Assembly (NCBI RefSeq): GCF_024622975.1
Contig: NZ_JANJZT010000001.1
Span: 274,279 to 338,278, forward strand
Source: Blautia caecimuris
Lineage (GTDB): Bacteria; Bacillota; Clostridia; Lachnospirales; Lachnospiraceae
DNA length: 64,000 bases
Reading direction: 5' to 3'
The notes under the pieces were generated by a model, which saw only the letters and a list, made by a program, of their open reading frames with translations, made no database searches and was not told the origin of the DNA. The translations under genes and the position numbers were made by a program. Positions 17,561-26,462 of the stretch are shown one piece after another. Positions within the stretch are counted from its first letter, which is position 1. Each line of letters begins with the position of its first letter.

Positions 17561-20413
17561 ATGATAATCATTGGAGAAAAACTGAACGGTTCCATTCCGT
17601 CAGTTGCTAAGGCCATTGCAGATAAGGATGCGGAACTTATCAAAGAGAGAGCCAGAAAACAGGCAGAAGCGGGCGCCACATTTCTGGACGTGTGTGCTTC
17701 TGTTGAGGAGGACGTGGAAGTAGAAACTTTAAAATGGATGATTGATCTTGTACAGGAGGTAACAGATACGCCGATTTGTGTAGACAGTCCAAGTGCAAAA
17801 TCCTGCGTAGCAGCGATCCCGTTCTGTAAAAGACCGGGACTGGTAAACTCTGTTTCCCTGGAAGGAGACAAAATTGACAGGATTTTCCCGGTCATTGCGG
17901 ATACAGACTGGGAATGTGTTGCTCTTCTCTGCGACAATGACGGAATCCCGGATTCTGTAGAACGCAGGATGAAGGTTTTCCATGGAATCATGGAAAAGGC
18001 AAAAGAGTACGGAATTGCTCCGTCAAGATTACATATTGACCCGTTGGTAGTAACTTTGTCAACAGATGAGACTGCACTTACTGTATTTGCAGACTGCTGC
18101 CGTCAGATTAAGGCGGAATATCCGGAAATCCATATTACCAGCGGTCTTTCCAACATTTCATTTGGTCTGCCTGTAAGAAAAAATATCAATCAGGCATTTA
18201 TGGTTCTTGCCATGAATGCAGGTATGGATAGCGCTATCGTAGATCCAACCAACAAAAATATGATCGGAATGATCTATGCCACAGACGCTCTTCTGGAAAG
18301 AGATGAATACTGCCTGAATTATATCGGGAAATTCCAGGACAGACCTCAGGAGTCAGAAGCAGAAGCGGCACCGCAGACACCGGCAGACGAGAAGATGCTG
18401 GCAGTCTTTAAGGCAACTCAGGACGGTAAAAACAAAGAAATCGGAAAATGTGTGCAGGATGCCATTGACGCAGGCTGCGATCCTACAGCAATTCTCAATG
18501 ACGGTATGATCGGAGCTATGGCTGTGGTAGGTGAGAACTTCAAAAAAGAGATCATCTTTGTTCCGCAGATGCTGGCTGCAGCCCGCGCTATGAAGGCCGG
18601 TGTTGAGGTGCTGAAGCCGTATCTTGCAACAGGAGAGGCGGGAAGCGCAGGAAAGATCATTCTCGGTACTGTGGCAGGCGACCTTCACGACATCGGAAAA
18701 AATCTGGTGGGCATGATGTTTGAGAGCGCCGGATTTGAGGTTCTTGATCTTGGCGTGGACGTTCCCATCCAGACCTTTATTGATACAGTAAATGAACATA
18801 AGGATGCAACGATCGTTGCCCTATCCGCGCTTCTTACTACAACCATGCCGTCTCTGCGCGACACAGTTGCAGCTCTTCTGGAGCAGCCTTTCCGTCCAAG
18901 AATTAAAATTATGGTAGGAGGAGCTCCGATCACTCAGGAGTTTGCTGATGAGATCGGCGCAGACGCATATACCGAGGATGCGGCATCTGCAGCAGAGCAG
19001 GCAAAAAAATATGCGGATTCCGGTTTCTGTGCAAAGGCCGCAGCCGGAGAATTTGACCTTACTGAGGAAGAACTGAAAGCTTTTGAAGAAAAAAGAGCGG
19101 CAGAAAAAACAGAAGCAGCATCAAAAGAGAAAGCTGCGCCTGTAAAAGAAGCTGCAGTTCAGGTGAATTTTGACAAAACAAAAGTAGATATCAGCAAAGT
19201 ACGTCTTCCCGGTCCGGGAGAAGGCTATAAGCTGAACTGGGAAGAAACAAAAGAGAAATTCCGTAATTACTGGGCTCACAAGAACACAGGCCGTCCGCTG
19301 ATGTGCGTGATCGCAAGAAGACCGGAGATTGAACAGTATTCTGACGGAACTCCTGTAGACGGCGGATATCTGGGGCAGATCTGCCAGGGCAAATACTACA
19401 ATATGCCGGATGAGCTGATGTGGAAGGATATGGAGGATAAATATCAGGATCCTCAGAGAATCGTAGACCGTTATCGTTTCTTCTGTGACACTCACGCATT
19501 CCTTGGCGAGAGTTTCCCGAACCTGAATGTTGACTTTGGACCGGGATCTCTGGCAGCCTACCTTGGATCCGAGATCGGCTTTAAAGAAGACACCGTATGG
19601 TTTAACAAGTGTCTGGACGGCTGGGATGGTGTTCCGAAGCTTCAGTTTGATCCGGAAAATAAATGGTTTAAGAAACATATCAATCTTGTGAAAAGCTGCC
19701 GTGAACTGGCTGGAAATGATTTTTATGTAGATATGCCTGACCTGATGGAGAATATTGATGTTCTGGCATCCCTTCGCGGAGCCCAGGAAACCTTGTTCGA
19801 CCTTCTGGATGAGCCGGAAAAGGTAGGCGAGCGTATACAGGAAGTAACTGATGTTTACTATGATTATTATGACTGTTTCTACGATGCCATCAAAGACGAG
19901 GAAGGCGGCAACGCATACACTGTGTTCCAGATCTGGGGACCGGGAAGAACCGTGAAGCTGCAGTGTGATTTCTCAGCCATGATGTCACCGGAGGATTTCC
20001 GGAAATACATCCAGCCTTCACTGAGAACACAGTCTGAAAATGTGGATCATGTTCTTTATCATCTGGACGGACCGCAGGCGATCAAGCACATGGATGCTCT
20101 GATGGAAATTGACGGAATTGATGCTCTGCAGTGGACCAGCGGCGATGCCGGCCCGGACGGAACTCTTCCGGACTGGGATGTGATTTATGACAAAGCTATT
20201 GCAGCAGGAAAATCCATCTGGGTAAAGGTTTATTCCGGAGAGTTTGAGGACTGGATCAGAAACGTAGACCGTCTTGTAAAAAAATACGGTTCTCACAGCC
20301 TCTTCCTTCTGTTCCCGGAAATGTCCATGGAGCAGGCAGTATATCTTCTGGATTATGCAGAAAAGAACTGGAGCGATGTCAAAGGCACTTTCTGTGAGTC
20401 ACTGGGAAGATAA
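17561..20413 (+). CDS. triple fusion: pterin methyltransferase, corrinoid-binding and UROD-like domains
   Basis: 950 residues in three parts. Residues 1-265 resemble the methyltetrahydrofolate:corrinoid methyltransferase (AcsE/MetH pterin domain): IIIGEKLNGSIPS at the start, then AGATFLDVCAS and DPTNKNM. Residues about 285-490 are a B12-binding cap and Rossmann domain with DLHDIGKN, whose His ligates cobalt, and GGAPITQEFADEIGADAY. After a charged linker, residues about 555-950 are related to the uroporphyrinogen decarboxylase (MtaA/CmuA-like) methyltransferases. In known systems these three activities are separate proteins moving a methyl group between a substrate, a corrinoid protein and tetrahydrofolate. 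Here one chain could do the whole transfer. The methyl donor is unknown. A terminator follows. Confidence 0.88.
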   Translation: MIIIGEKLNGSIPSVAKAIADKDAELIKERARKQAEAGATFLDVCASVEEDVEVETLKWMIDLVQEVTDTPICVDSPSAKSCVAAIPFCKRPGLVNSVSLEGDKIDRIFPVIADTDWECVALLCDNDGIPDSVERRMKVFHGIMEKAKEYGIAPSRLHIDPLVVTLSTDETALTVFADCCRQIKAEYPEIHITSGLSNISFGLPVRKNINQAFMVLAMNAGMDSAIVDPTNKNMIGMIYATDALLERDEYCLNYIGKFQDRPQESEAEAAPQTPADEKMLAVFKATQDGKNKEIGKCVQDAIDAGCDPTAILNDGMIGAMAVVGENFKKEIIFVPQMLAAARAMKAGVEVLKPYLATGEAGSAGKIILGTVAGDLHDIGKNLVGMMFESAGFEVLDLGVDVPIQTFIDTVNEHKDATIVALSALLTTTMPSLRDTVAALLEQPFRPRIKIMVGGAPITQEFADEIGADAYTEDAASAAEQAKKYADSGFCAKAAAGEFDLTEEELKAFEEKRAAEKTEAASKEKAAPVKEAAVQVNFDKTKVDISKVRLPGPGEGYKLNWEETKEKFRNYWAHKNTGRPLMCVIARRPEIEQYSDGTPVDGGYLGQICQGKYYNMPDELMWKDMEDKYQDPQRIVDRYRFFCDTHAFLGESFPNLNVDFGPGSLAAYLGSEIGFKEDTVWFNKCLDGWDGVPKLQFDPENKWFKKHINLVKSCRELAGNDFYVDMPDLMENIDVLASLRGAQETLFDLLDEPEKVGERIQEVTDVYYDYYDCFYDAIKDEEGGNAYTVFQIWGPGRTVKLQCDFSAMMSPEDFRKYIQPSLRTQSENVDHVLYHLDGPQAIKHMDALMEIDGIDALQWTSGDAGPDGTLPDWDVIYDKAIAAGKSIWVKVYSGEFEDWIRNVDRLVKKYGSHSLFLLFPEMSMEQAVYLLDYAEKNWSDVKGTFCESLGR

Positions 20414-20460
20414 ATAAAGTTTACTTTTGAATTCCAATAAAATATATTCTGTAACACAGA

Positions 20461-20502
20461 AAAACCGCAGCAAAAGGGTTCCACGGCCCGGGCTGCGGTT
20501 TT
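20461..20502 (+). terminator. intrinsic terminator after the triple-fusion gene
   Basis: The arms AAAACCGCAGC (20461-20471) and GCTGCGGTTTT (20492-20502) pair perfectly around a G+C-rich loop, 47 bases after the stop codon. Confidence 0.8.
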
Positions 20503-20575
20503 GTTCTGATGAATATTTTATCCTTTGGTGACGGGGGCTGTCAGGCTGGTAAAGAAGAAATAAATGGATCAGATC

Positions 20576-20605
20576 ATTATGATCGGCAGATTTATGATCG
20601 GTAGA
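20576..20605 (+). repeat. two tandem 15-bp repeats plus hairpin
   Basis: ATTATGATCGGCAGA is followed directly by TTTATGATCGGTAGA, 13 of 15 bases alike. Just after it (20606-20632) a hairpin has arms CTTTTTCCTG and CAGGAAAAAAG. Both lie in the gap before the isomerase-like gene and could be regulator sites. The rest of 20503-20744 shows only a TATAAT-like sequence at 20680-20685. Confidence 0.4.
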
Positions 20606-20744
20606 CTTTTTCCTGCAAAAACAGGAAAAAAGTACAGTGATATCACAAGATACAGGACGAAAATTCTATATTTCCTTTATATAATAGGTTTATCAGAAAT
20701 AGGAAAACGTAAACTTATAAAATAAAAAGAGAGGAAACAGACAA

Positions 20745-22112
20745 ATGAAACAGAAAGCTATGGAAACAAAACTGGTTGTAAGACCGCTGGTGGGATGCCT
20801 TACTCACACACATTTCTGGGAGGGACCGTGCAGAGCCGGACGGAGAGAGGATATGACTGAGGAAGCAGAGGCCAAAGCTGCAGACGAAGTTTTTAAAAGT
20901 TCTGTAGAGGGATTAAAACAGGTCATTGATGAGGTTGAATTTCTGGAGCCTCTGGATGTTCGCTATAATGAATCTTTCACTGTTGAGAAAGAGCTTTTTG
21001 CAAAAATAGGAGAAGATCTTGACAAAGTAGACTGTTTTCTGTGCATGGGCTGGAGAATCCCAAAGCTTGAACGTTATAATAAACCGGTGATCATCTGGCA
21101 GAACGGAAATGAGGGAATTGATTTTGCAGCTTATTGCCGTTCACTTGGAATAGAGGCTTATGTCTGTATGGATCTTCAGGATGTGAATGAGATCGCGCAT
21201 ATTCTCTGGGTAAGAAAAGCAGTTCAGAATACAAGAGCCCTTGTGCTGACTGCAGGATCTCAGCCGACTTTTGGGATCCAGAGCCTGATCCGTGATCCTG
21301 AGATTTTAAGACAGCGTTATGGCCTGGAAGTTGTGAAGCTTCCTTTTACATCTATTTTTAAATACATGGATGAGATCACAGACGAAGAAGCAAGACCAAT
21401 TGCAGAAAAGATCATCAATGGTTCTTCAGATACCCAGGTAAATACAGAATGGTTCCTGAATGATATCAAATATTATCTGGCAGCAAAAAAAATGATGGAT
21501 ATTTATGACTGTAATGCATTTTCTACGGCCTGCCATGAGCTTTGCACCACAGAAATTCCGCAGCAGAGAAAATTTACCCCGTGTATGTGCCACTCTATTT
21601 TAAAAGATGAAGGGATTCCAAGTGGATGTGAAGAGGATCTCAATGCACTGATGGCAATGGTGATTCTGCAGTATGCAGCTCACCGGCCTGCATTTATGGG
21701 AAATCCCAATCATGAAACAGATGAACTGCTTCGTATTCATCATGCAGTTCCGGCGCTGTGCATGAATGGTTACGGAACCAAACCTCTGGAATATAAACTT
21801 TGGGCATTTACCGGTCAGGGATTCGGTGGCAAGCTTCAGGTTGATTTTACAGAGAATAATGAGGATTATGTAACTCTGGGACGATTTAATCCGGCAGGCG
21901 ATACCATGTGCGTAAAGGTAGGGGAAGTCATCCGTTCCGAGTATGCAGAGACTTACTGCAGTCCTTATTATTATATTAAAATGGATGACGCAAGAGAGTA
22001 TATGCATAATCTGGCAGGCTTTGGCCATCATCAGGTACTGGTGTTTGGCGACTATAGAAAAATTCTGAAAAAAATCGCAAAAGTTATGAATTTTAATATA
22101 CTGGAAGGCTGA
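20745..22112 (+). CDS. L-fucose/L-arabinose isomerase-like protein
   Basis: 455 residues, similar in outline to the short FucI/AraA-like family: a Rossmann-like N-terminal half (VDCFLCMGWRIPKLERYNKP) and a C-terminal half with the metal-site style segments FSTACHELCTTEIPQ, GNPNHETDEL and LAGFGHHQVLVFGDY. The family converts aldoses to ketoses in the cytosol, with a divalent metal; the exact sugar cannot be inferred, and some members in this group have other roles. It starts with a good ribosome site (AGAGAGGAAAC) and is followed after 29 bases by the aminotransferase gene. Its position next to the corrinoid fusion is unusual. Confidence 0.75.
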   Translation: MKQKAMETKLVVRPLVGCLTHTHFWEGPCRAGRREDMTEEAEAKAADEVFKSSVEGLKQVIDEVEFLEPLDVRYNESFTVEKELFAKIGEDLDKVDCFLCMGWRIPKLERYNKPVIIWQNGNEGIDFAAYCRSLGIEAYVCMDLQDVNEIAHILWVRKAVQNTRALVLTAGSQPTFGIQSLIRDPEILRQRYGLEVVKLPFTSIFKYMDEITDEEARPIAEKIINGSSDTQVNTEWFLNDIKYYLAAKKMMDIYDCNAFSTACHELCTTEIPQQRKFTPCMCHSILKDEGIPSGCEEDLNALMAMVILQYAAHRPAFMGNPNHETDELLRIHHAVPALCMNGYGTKPLEYKLWAFTGQGFGGKLQVDFTENNEDYVTLGRFNPAGDTMCVKVGEVIRSEYAETYCSPYYYIKMDDAREYMHNLAGFGHHQVLVFGDYRKILKKIAKVMNFNILEG

Positions 22113-22141
22113 CGGGAATCAGCCGGGGAGGAGGGAGAGGT

Positions 22142-23284
22142 TTGATCTATCTGAACAATGCAGCAACCTCATATCCGAAACCATCCTGTGTAAAAGAAGC
22201 AGTGCAGGCATGTCTGGAAGACGTGCCTGCTTCTCAGTTTCGGGGAGGAATGCAGATTGGAAAAAAGGATATTGAAGAAGCCTGCAGAGAGCGTCTGGGC
22301 AGGCTTTTGGGTATTTCTGAGTATTCCAGGATATATTTTACTTCAGGTGCCACAGAAGCCCTGAATACAGTGCTGGGAGGATTACTGCTGGATGGGGAGA
22401 TTCTGGTTACTCAGACAGAGCATAACAGTGTTCTGCGGCCTGTCAGAAATCTTCTGTCAGCACAGAAACTGGAAATGAAAGTGATTCCCTGTGAAAAAGA
22501 CGGCAGGATCACACTGGCAGCACTGGAAAGTTCTGTGACTTCCCGGACCAGAGCAATTGTAGTAAATCACTGTTCCAATGTGACCGGGTGTATTCAGGAT
22601 ATGGATATGGTGGGAAGATTTGCAGAAAAACACGGACTGATCTTCATTGCAGATGTTTCTCAGAGTGCAGGCTGTATTCCCATAGATGCAGAGAAATGGG
22701 GAGCAGATGCCCTTGTTTTTACAGGACATAAAAGCCTTATGGGAATTCAGGGAACAGGAGGCTTTTATATACGGCCGGGACTGAGGCTGATCCCGTTGAA
22801 ATTTGGGGGAACAGGAACAGACAGCGCAAAACTTGTTTATGAGAATGACGATTATGAATATGAGCCGGGAACCCATAATCTTCCCGGGATCACAGCCCTT
22901 TATGCCGGAGTGGGATTTATTCTTGAGACAGGTGTGGAGATAATCCATAAAAAAGAAAGAAATCTGATGGAGATTTTGTATGAGGAACTTGAAAGGATTC
23001 CCGGAATTCAGGTTTATGGAAATAAGGAGACATGCAGAGGCCCGGTGCTGAGCATGAATTTTACAGGGCTTTCTCCGTCGGACAGTGCCTATATTCTTGG
23101 GGATACCTATGGAATAACAGTCAGGGCAGGGCTTCACTGTTCGCCGCTGATCCATCAGGCAATGGGAACCGGGGCAAGGGGAACTGTAAGGGTCAGTGTT
23201 TCCTGGTTCACAACCGAGGAGGAAATAAGAAGCTTTATAAAGGCGGCAGAAGAAATTGCAGAATCTCTGACAGGAGTTTTTTGA
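22142..23284 (+). CDS. class V PLP aminotransferase, cysteine desulfurase/selenocysteine lyase-like
   Basis: 380 residues with a TTG start preceded by GGAGGGAGAGG. The start motif is IYLNNAATSYPKP. The PLP-binding site is TGHKSLMGIQGTGG with the Schiff-base Lys, and TSGATEALNTVLGG and NHCSNVTGCIQD are also typical. The C-terminal loop reads VRAGLHCSPLIHQ, with the Cys that accepts sulfur or selenium in NifS/CsdA-type enzymes. It would release sulfur (or selenium) from cysteine or selenocysteine. There is no IscU or SufU partner nearby, so it is probably not the main Fe-S supplier. The small gene after it may be its partner. Confidence 0.85.
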   Translation: MIYLNNAATSYPKPSCVKEAVQACLEDVPASQFRGGMQIGKKDIEEACRERLGRLLGISEYSRIYFTSGATEALNTVLGGLLLDGEILVTQTEHNSVLRPVRNLLSAQKLEMKVIPCEKDGRITLAALESSVTSRTRAIVVNHCSNVTGCIQDMDMVGRFAEKHGLIFIADVSQSAGCIPIDAEKWGADALVFTGHKSLMGIQGTGGFYIRPGLRLIPLKFGGTGTDSAKLVYENDDYEYEPGTHNLPGITALYAGVGFILETGVEIIHKKERNLMEILYEELERIPGIQVYGNKETCRGPVLSMNFTGLSPSDSAYILGDTYGITVRAGLHCSPLIHQAMGTGARGTVRVSVSWFTTEEEIRSFIKAAEEIAESLTGVF

Positions 23285-23331
23285 AGGTTTTATCAGAAAA
23301 AGCTTTGTTTACAGATCAGGAGAAATTGGAA

Positions 23332-23631
23332 ATGAAGATTGTGGAAAAAACAGAATCAAGAGAAAAGTGCGCAGAAGCCGGATGGTTTGCCTGGGACTGT
23401 CTTCTGGATCATAAAATAAACAGGGAGTTTATTTTAAGTCTGAAACCTCTGGGGGGATTTGTGTATCTGGATATGCTCAGACAGCCGTTTTTCAAAATTG
23501 AAAATGATTATTATATGATAAAAGGAATAGAGGGAAACAACTATTTTCGCATAGCAGTACATGGAAAACACCAGGAGTATCTTGAAAAAATTGAAGAATT
23601 TGTCAACACAGAAAAACAGAATAGTTTATAA
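23332..23631 (+). CDS. small protein of unknown function
   Basis: 99 residues from ATG 23332, which has AGGAG nine bases upstream. A TTG at 23281 in the same frame, overlapping the previous stop, is the alternative and would add 17 residues. Family not recognised. The sequence is compact and mixed alpha/beta (FVYLDMLRQPFFKIENDYYM and YFRIAVHGKHQEYLEKIEEF), with two Cys residues near the start (EKCAEAGWFAWDC). It has no signal or membrane segment. It is in the same transcription unit as the desulfurase-like gene and may handle its product; that is inference. Confidence 0.6.
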   Translation: MKIVEKTESREKCAEAGWFAWDCLLDHKINREFILSLKPLGGFVYLDMLRQPFFKIENDYYMIKGIEGNNYFRIAVHGKHQEYLEKIEEFVNTEKQNSL

Positions 23632-23750
23632 ATAATCCCTTAAAAGTCTGTTTTATGATTATTTCTGACAATAATTGCGCTTAAAACCGGCATTTGTTAT
23701 AATGTCTGAAGAATCACGCCATTACACAGCGGCAGAAAGGACATTATAAG

Positions 23751-24611
23751 ATGAAGCTTATCAGAGATAATATTGCGCTGGATAAGGATTTTCCCTTTCA
23801 GATATCAGAGGTGGTGCTGAATCATAAAAACAGCCGACCGGATACCTTTCACTGGCACAGTTATTTTGAGATCACTTACGTACAGGAAGGACAGGGAAAT
23901 TATTCTGTCAACGGACAGGAGTATATGATGAAACCGGGGGATATTATTATTTTTAATAATGTGGAAGCCCATGGCTGGAAGCTGATGGGAGAAGATATGA
24001 AGCTTCTGGTAATGATTTTTTCCCCGGAATTTGTGGCAGAAAAGCTCAGTGTTTTTGACTCTGAATATCTGAAGCCTTTTGTAGAGCGGGGAAGTAATTT
24101 TAAAAACAGGATCGGAAGTGAAGAGCCGGTAAGTCATGAGATCCGCAAAGGAATCAGGGAGATTTATGCAGAGTGGCAGCAGCAGAAAGAGGGATATCCT
24201 CTGATGATCAAGGCAAATATCCTTCGTATACTTACCATGCTGATCCGCACCTATCAGGATGAAAGTAAATCAGGAGAGATGCTGAAGGAAAAAAAGTCTG
24301 CCATGAAGCGTCTGGAGCAGGCGATTTCCTATATAGATCATCATTACAGTGAAAAAATCACCCTGGATGAAGTGGCGGCAGCGGCTTATATGAGTTCCAA
24401 TTATTTTTCCTCTTATTTCAGGAAGGTAACCGGTATCAGCTTCAGTGAATATGTGACCCGCATTCGTATCAGCCACGCCAGAGAACTTTTAAGAGATACG
24501 GACAAAAGTGTTACGGAAATCGCCATGGAATGTGGATTTCATAATATCTCCAATTTTTACCGTCTGTACAAAAAACAGGTGGGAAAGCCGCCAAGGGATG
24601 AGAAAAAGTAA
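23751..24611 (+). CDS. AraC-family transcriptional regulator with cupin domain
   Basis: 286 residues. The N-terminal ~130 residues form a cupin sensor (FHWHSYFEITYVQEGQGNYS, then MKPGDIIIFNNVEAHGW). The C-terminal ~100 residues hold the two helix-turn-helix motifs (KITLDEVAAAAYMSSNYFSS and SVTEIAMECGFHNISNFYRL). It is a one-component sugar or glycan sensor that probably activates the adjacent binding-protein gene and transport locus. The gene stands alone, 180 bases before the binding protein, on the same strand. Confidence 0.9.
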   Translation: MKLIRDNIALDKDFPFQISEVVLNHKNSRPDTFHWHSYFEITYVQEGQGNYSVNGQEYMMKPGDIIIFNNVEAHGWKLMGEDMKLLVMIFSPEFVAEKLSVFDSEYLKPFVERGSNFKNRIGSEEPVSHEIRKGIREIYAEWQQQKEGYPLMIKANILRILTMLIRTYQDESKSGEMLKEKKSAMKRLEQAISYIDHHYSEKITLDEVAAAAYMSSNYFSSYFRKVTGISFSEYVTRIRISHARELLRDTDKSVTEIAMECGFHNISNFYRLYKKQVGKPPRDEKK

Positions 24612-24789
24612 AATCTGTATGGCATAAATTTTTCGGGGAAAAGCAGTATTTCAGTGTATGAACAAAAATTATGACATCTGAGATCACAGATAAGTTAAAA
24701 AATGACAAAAAGAGCTGCGCAATTTCCATGTTCTTTTGGTGAATGTGCTGGTATGATAAAACCATCAAGAAAACAGGAGGGTTTTTACG

Positions 24790-26088
24790 ATGAAGAAAAA
24801 ATTAGTGGCTGCACTTCTTTGTGGTGCAATGGCAGCAGGATCTATCACTGTATATGCAGAGACAGTTCATGCGGAGGGCGATACAACCATTACTGTAATG
24901 GCAAGTCAGGACTGGGTGTATGACGCGGAGATGGAGCTTGGCAAAAAATTTGAGGAAGAGACCGGAATCAAGATTGATTATCAGATTGTCCCGGCTGATC
25001 AGTATTACAATATGCTGATGACAAAACTGAACAGTGGTGAGGGTCCGGATATCTTTGGCGGACAGGCCGGAGCCTTTGATATTGTTTCCCAGTATAACGT
25101 AGAAGAAAACGCAGTAGATCTTTCCGATCAGCCATGGGTAGAGACCTATGATGAGTTTGCAAAAGAGCAGACTTCTGTAGGCGACAAGGTTTACGGAATG
25201 ACTTATTTCGACGTTTCCACAGATTATTATGTAATTTACAACAAGAAGATTTTTGAAGAGAATAAGCTGGAAGTTCCCACTACATTTGCAGAGTTTGAGG
25301 AAGTATGTCAGACACTTCTTGACAATGAGGTAACTCCAATCTATGAGCCATGTGCAGACGGCTGGCATCAGACTATGTGGTTTACTGAGATCGGCGGAAA
25401 ATATGAGGATCTTGTTCCGAATATTGTAGATGATCTGAACAATAACAAGATCAAATTTGCAGATGTTCCTGAACTGAAACAGGCACTTGACCAGCTGAAC
25501 GATATGGCCCAGAAAGGCTATTTCGGCGACAACTACCTGTCTGACGAGTACACAGATCTTCTTATGTATCTTGGAACAGGCGAGTACGCAATGGCTCTTG
25601 AGAAACCCGGTCAGATTCCGGCAATCGCAGCAGCTTCCGAAGGCGCTTACACAGAGGAAGACTTTGGTATGTTCAAGATTCCGCTTCTTGACAACGACAT
25701 TCTGAACGTACATCCGGTTGGACCGTCCAGATTTATTTATTCCGGTTCTGAGCATCAGGAAGAAGCAAAACAGTACCTTGAGTACATTGCTTCTGCTGAC
25801 AGTGTACAGTACATGATTGACAACTGTGACAAGATCGAGAACCTTCCTTTCGAGGTTGGTCAGACACCTTCCTACAGCGATGAAACAAAAGAGTTTATCG
25901 ATTCTGCTGAGAAGCAGGGAACTGTATTCCAGGATACTATTAAATACCTGAATCCTCAGTGGACAGAGCTGACACAGGATATCGTATCCATGTTTATCGG
26001 CGATATGACCTCTGAGGACGTTCTGAACGCAATCGACGAGAGACGCGCAACTCAGGCAGAGGCAGTTGGAGACGAAGCCTGGAAATAA
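24790..26088 (+). CDS. ABC transporter extracellular sugar-binding protein
   Basis: 432 residues, family 1 solute-binding protein. It starts with a signal peptide (KKKLVAALLCGAMAAGSITV) ending near AYAETVHAEG. There is a Cys in the hydrophobic core but no clear L-x-x-C lipobox followed by a lipid-type spacer, so anchoring is uncertain. The body shows the family pattern LGKKFEEETGIKIDYQIVP and SGEGPDIFGGQAGAFD. It would deliver an oligosaccharide to the two permeases at 29.3-31.0 kb. No ATPase gene is present, as usual for systems that share an MsmK-type ATPase. It ends in a good terminator and is 3.2 kb from its permeases. Confidence 0.92.
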   Translation: MKKKLVAALLCGAMAAGSITVYAETVHAEGDTTITVMASQDWVYDAEMELGKKFEEETGIKIDYQIVPADQYYNMLMTKLNSGEGPDIFGGQAGAFDIVSQYNVEENAVDLSDQPWVETYDEFAKEQTSVGDKVYGMTYFDVSTDYYVIYNKKIFEENKLEVPTTFAEFEEVCQTLLDNEVTPIYEPCADGWHQTMWFTEIGGKYEDLVPNIVDDLNNNKIKFADVPELKQALDQLNDMAQKGYFGDNYLSDEYTDLLMYLGTGEYAMALEKPGQIPAIAAASEGAYTEEDFGMFKIPLLDNDILNVHPVGPSRFIYSGSEHQEEAKQYLEYIASADSVQYMIDNCDKIENLPFEVGQTPSYSDETKEFIDSAEKQGTVFQDTIKYLNPQWTELTQDIVSMFIGDMTSEDVLNAIDERRATQAEAVGDEAWK

Positions 26089-26116
26089 TTTATAAGTGAT
26101 TTTAAAGCATAAAGGG

Positions 26117-26146
26117 CGGCATAGCGAAAGCTATGTCGTTCTTTTT
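26117..26146 (+). terminator. terminator after the sugar-binding protein gene
   Basis: A 9-bp stem (26117-26125 with 26130-26138), a GAAA tetraloop and a T run. It separates the binding-protein transcript from what follows. Confidence 0.8.
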
Positions 26147-26166
26147 AAGGTTCTTTTAAAATGAAA

Positions 26167-26312
26167 ATATAAATAAGCAAATATTAAATTTTTCACAACA
26201 GGATCTGCAATACTCGAAGGAAATACTCGAGCGTAGAAGAAATATTAAGCGGGATTATGTATGGCACAAAGACAGATCAATAAAGGATTTGTACACTTTT
26301 TTAAGCTTTGTA
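26167..26312 (+). mobile_element. MITE-like repeat, copy C, diverged
   Basis: Same orientation as copy A. The left end ATATAAATAAGCAAATAT matches the family terminal repeat with a few changes. Inside, ATCTGCAATA, AAAGACAGAT and the right-hand GTACACTTTTTT follow in the same order and spacing as in copies A and B. The middle has drifted, with a small GAAATACTCGAG insertion. It sits between the binding-protein terminator and the response-regulator terminator, and holds no gene. Confidence 0.65.
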
Positions 26313-26348
26313 CAGGAAAAACAGCAATGCATAAAGATCAGCAGAATA

Positions 26349-26391
26349 AAAAGACCTGTAATCAGTTCTGTAAACCGATAACAGGTCTTTT
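26349..26391 (-). terminator. terminator of the two-component operon
   Basis: Arms AAAAGACCTGT (26349-26359) and ACAGGTCTTTT (26381-26391). It is read from the minus strand after the YesN-like gene; the symmetric A/T runs mean it may also work in the plus direction. Confidence 0.75.
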
Positions 26392-26462
26392 CAGTACCAA
26401 AAAAGTGTAGTTGTCAGAGAGTAATTAACTCTGATACCTGCACTTATTTTTATTGCTGCAAA

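Noticed and set aside
23032..23631. 199-residue version of the small protein after the desulfurase-like gene
   Set aside because: The longer frame overlaps the aminotransferase gene by 250 bases; ribosome sites support starts at 23332 or 23281.
24790..24900. Lipoprotein signal on the sugar-binding protein
   Set aside because: There is a Cys in the hydrophobic stretch, but the residues around it (LLCGAM) fall too early and are followed by more hydrophobic sequence and an AxA-like site, so a lipobox is not secure.
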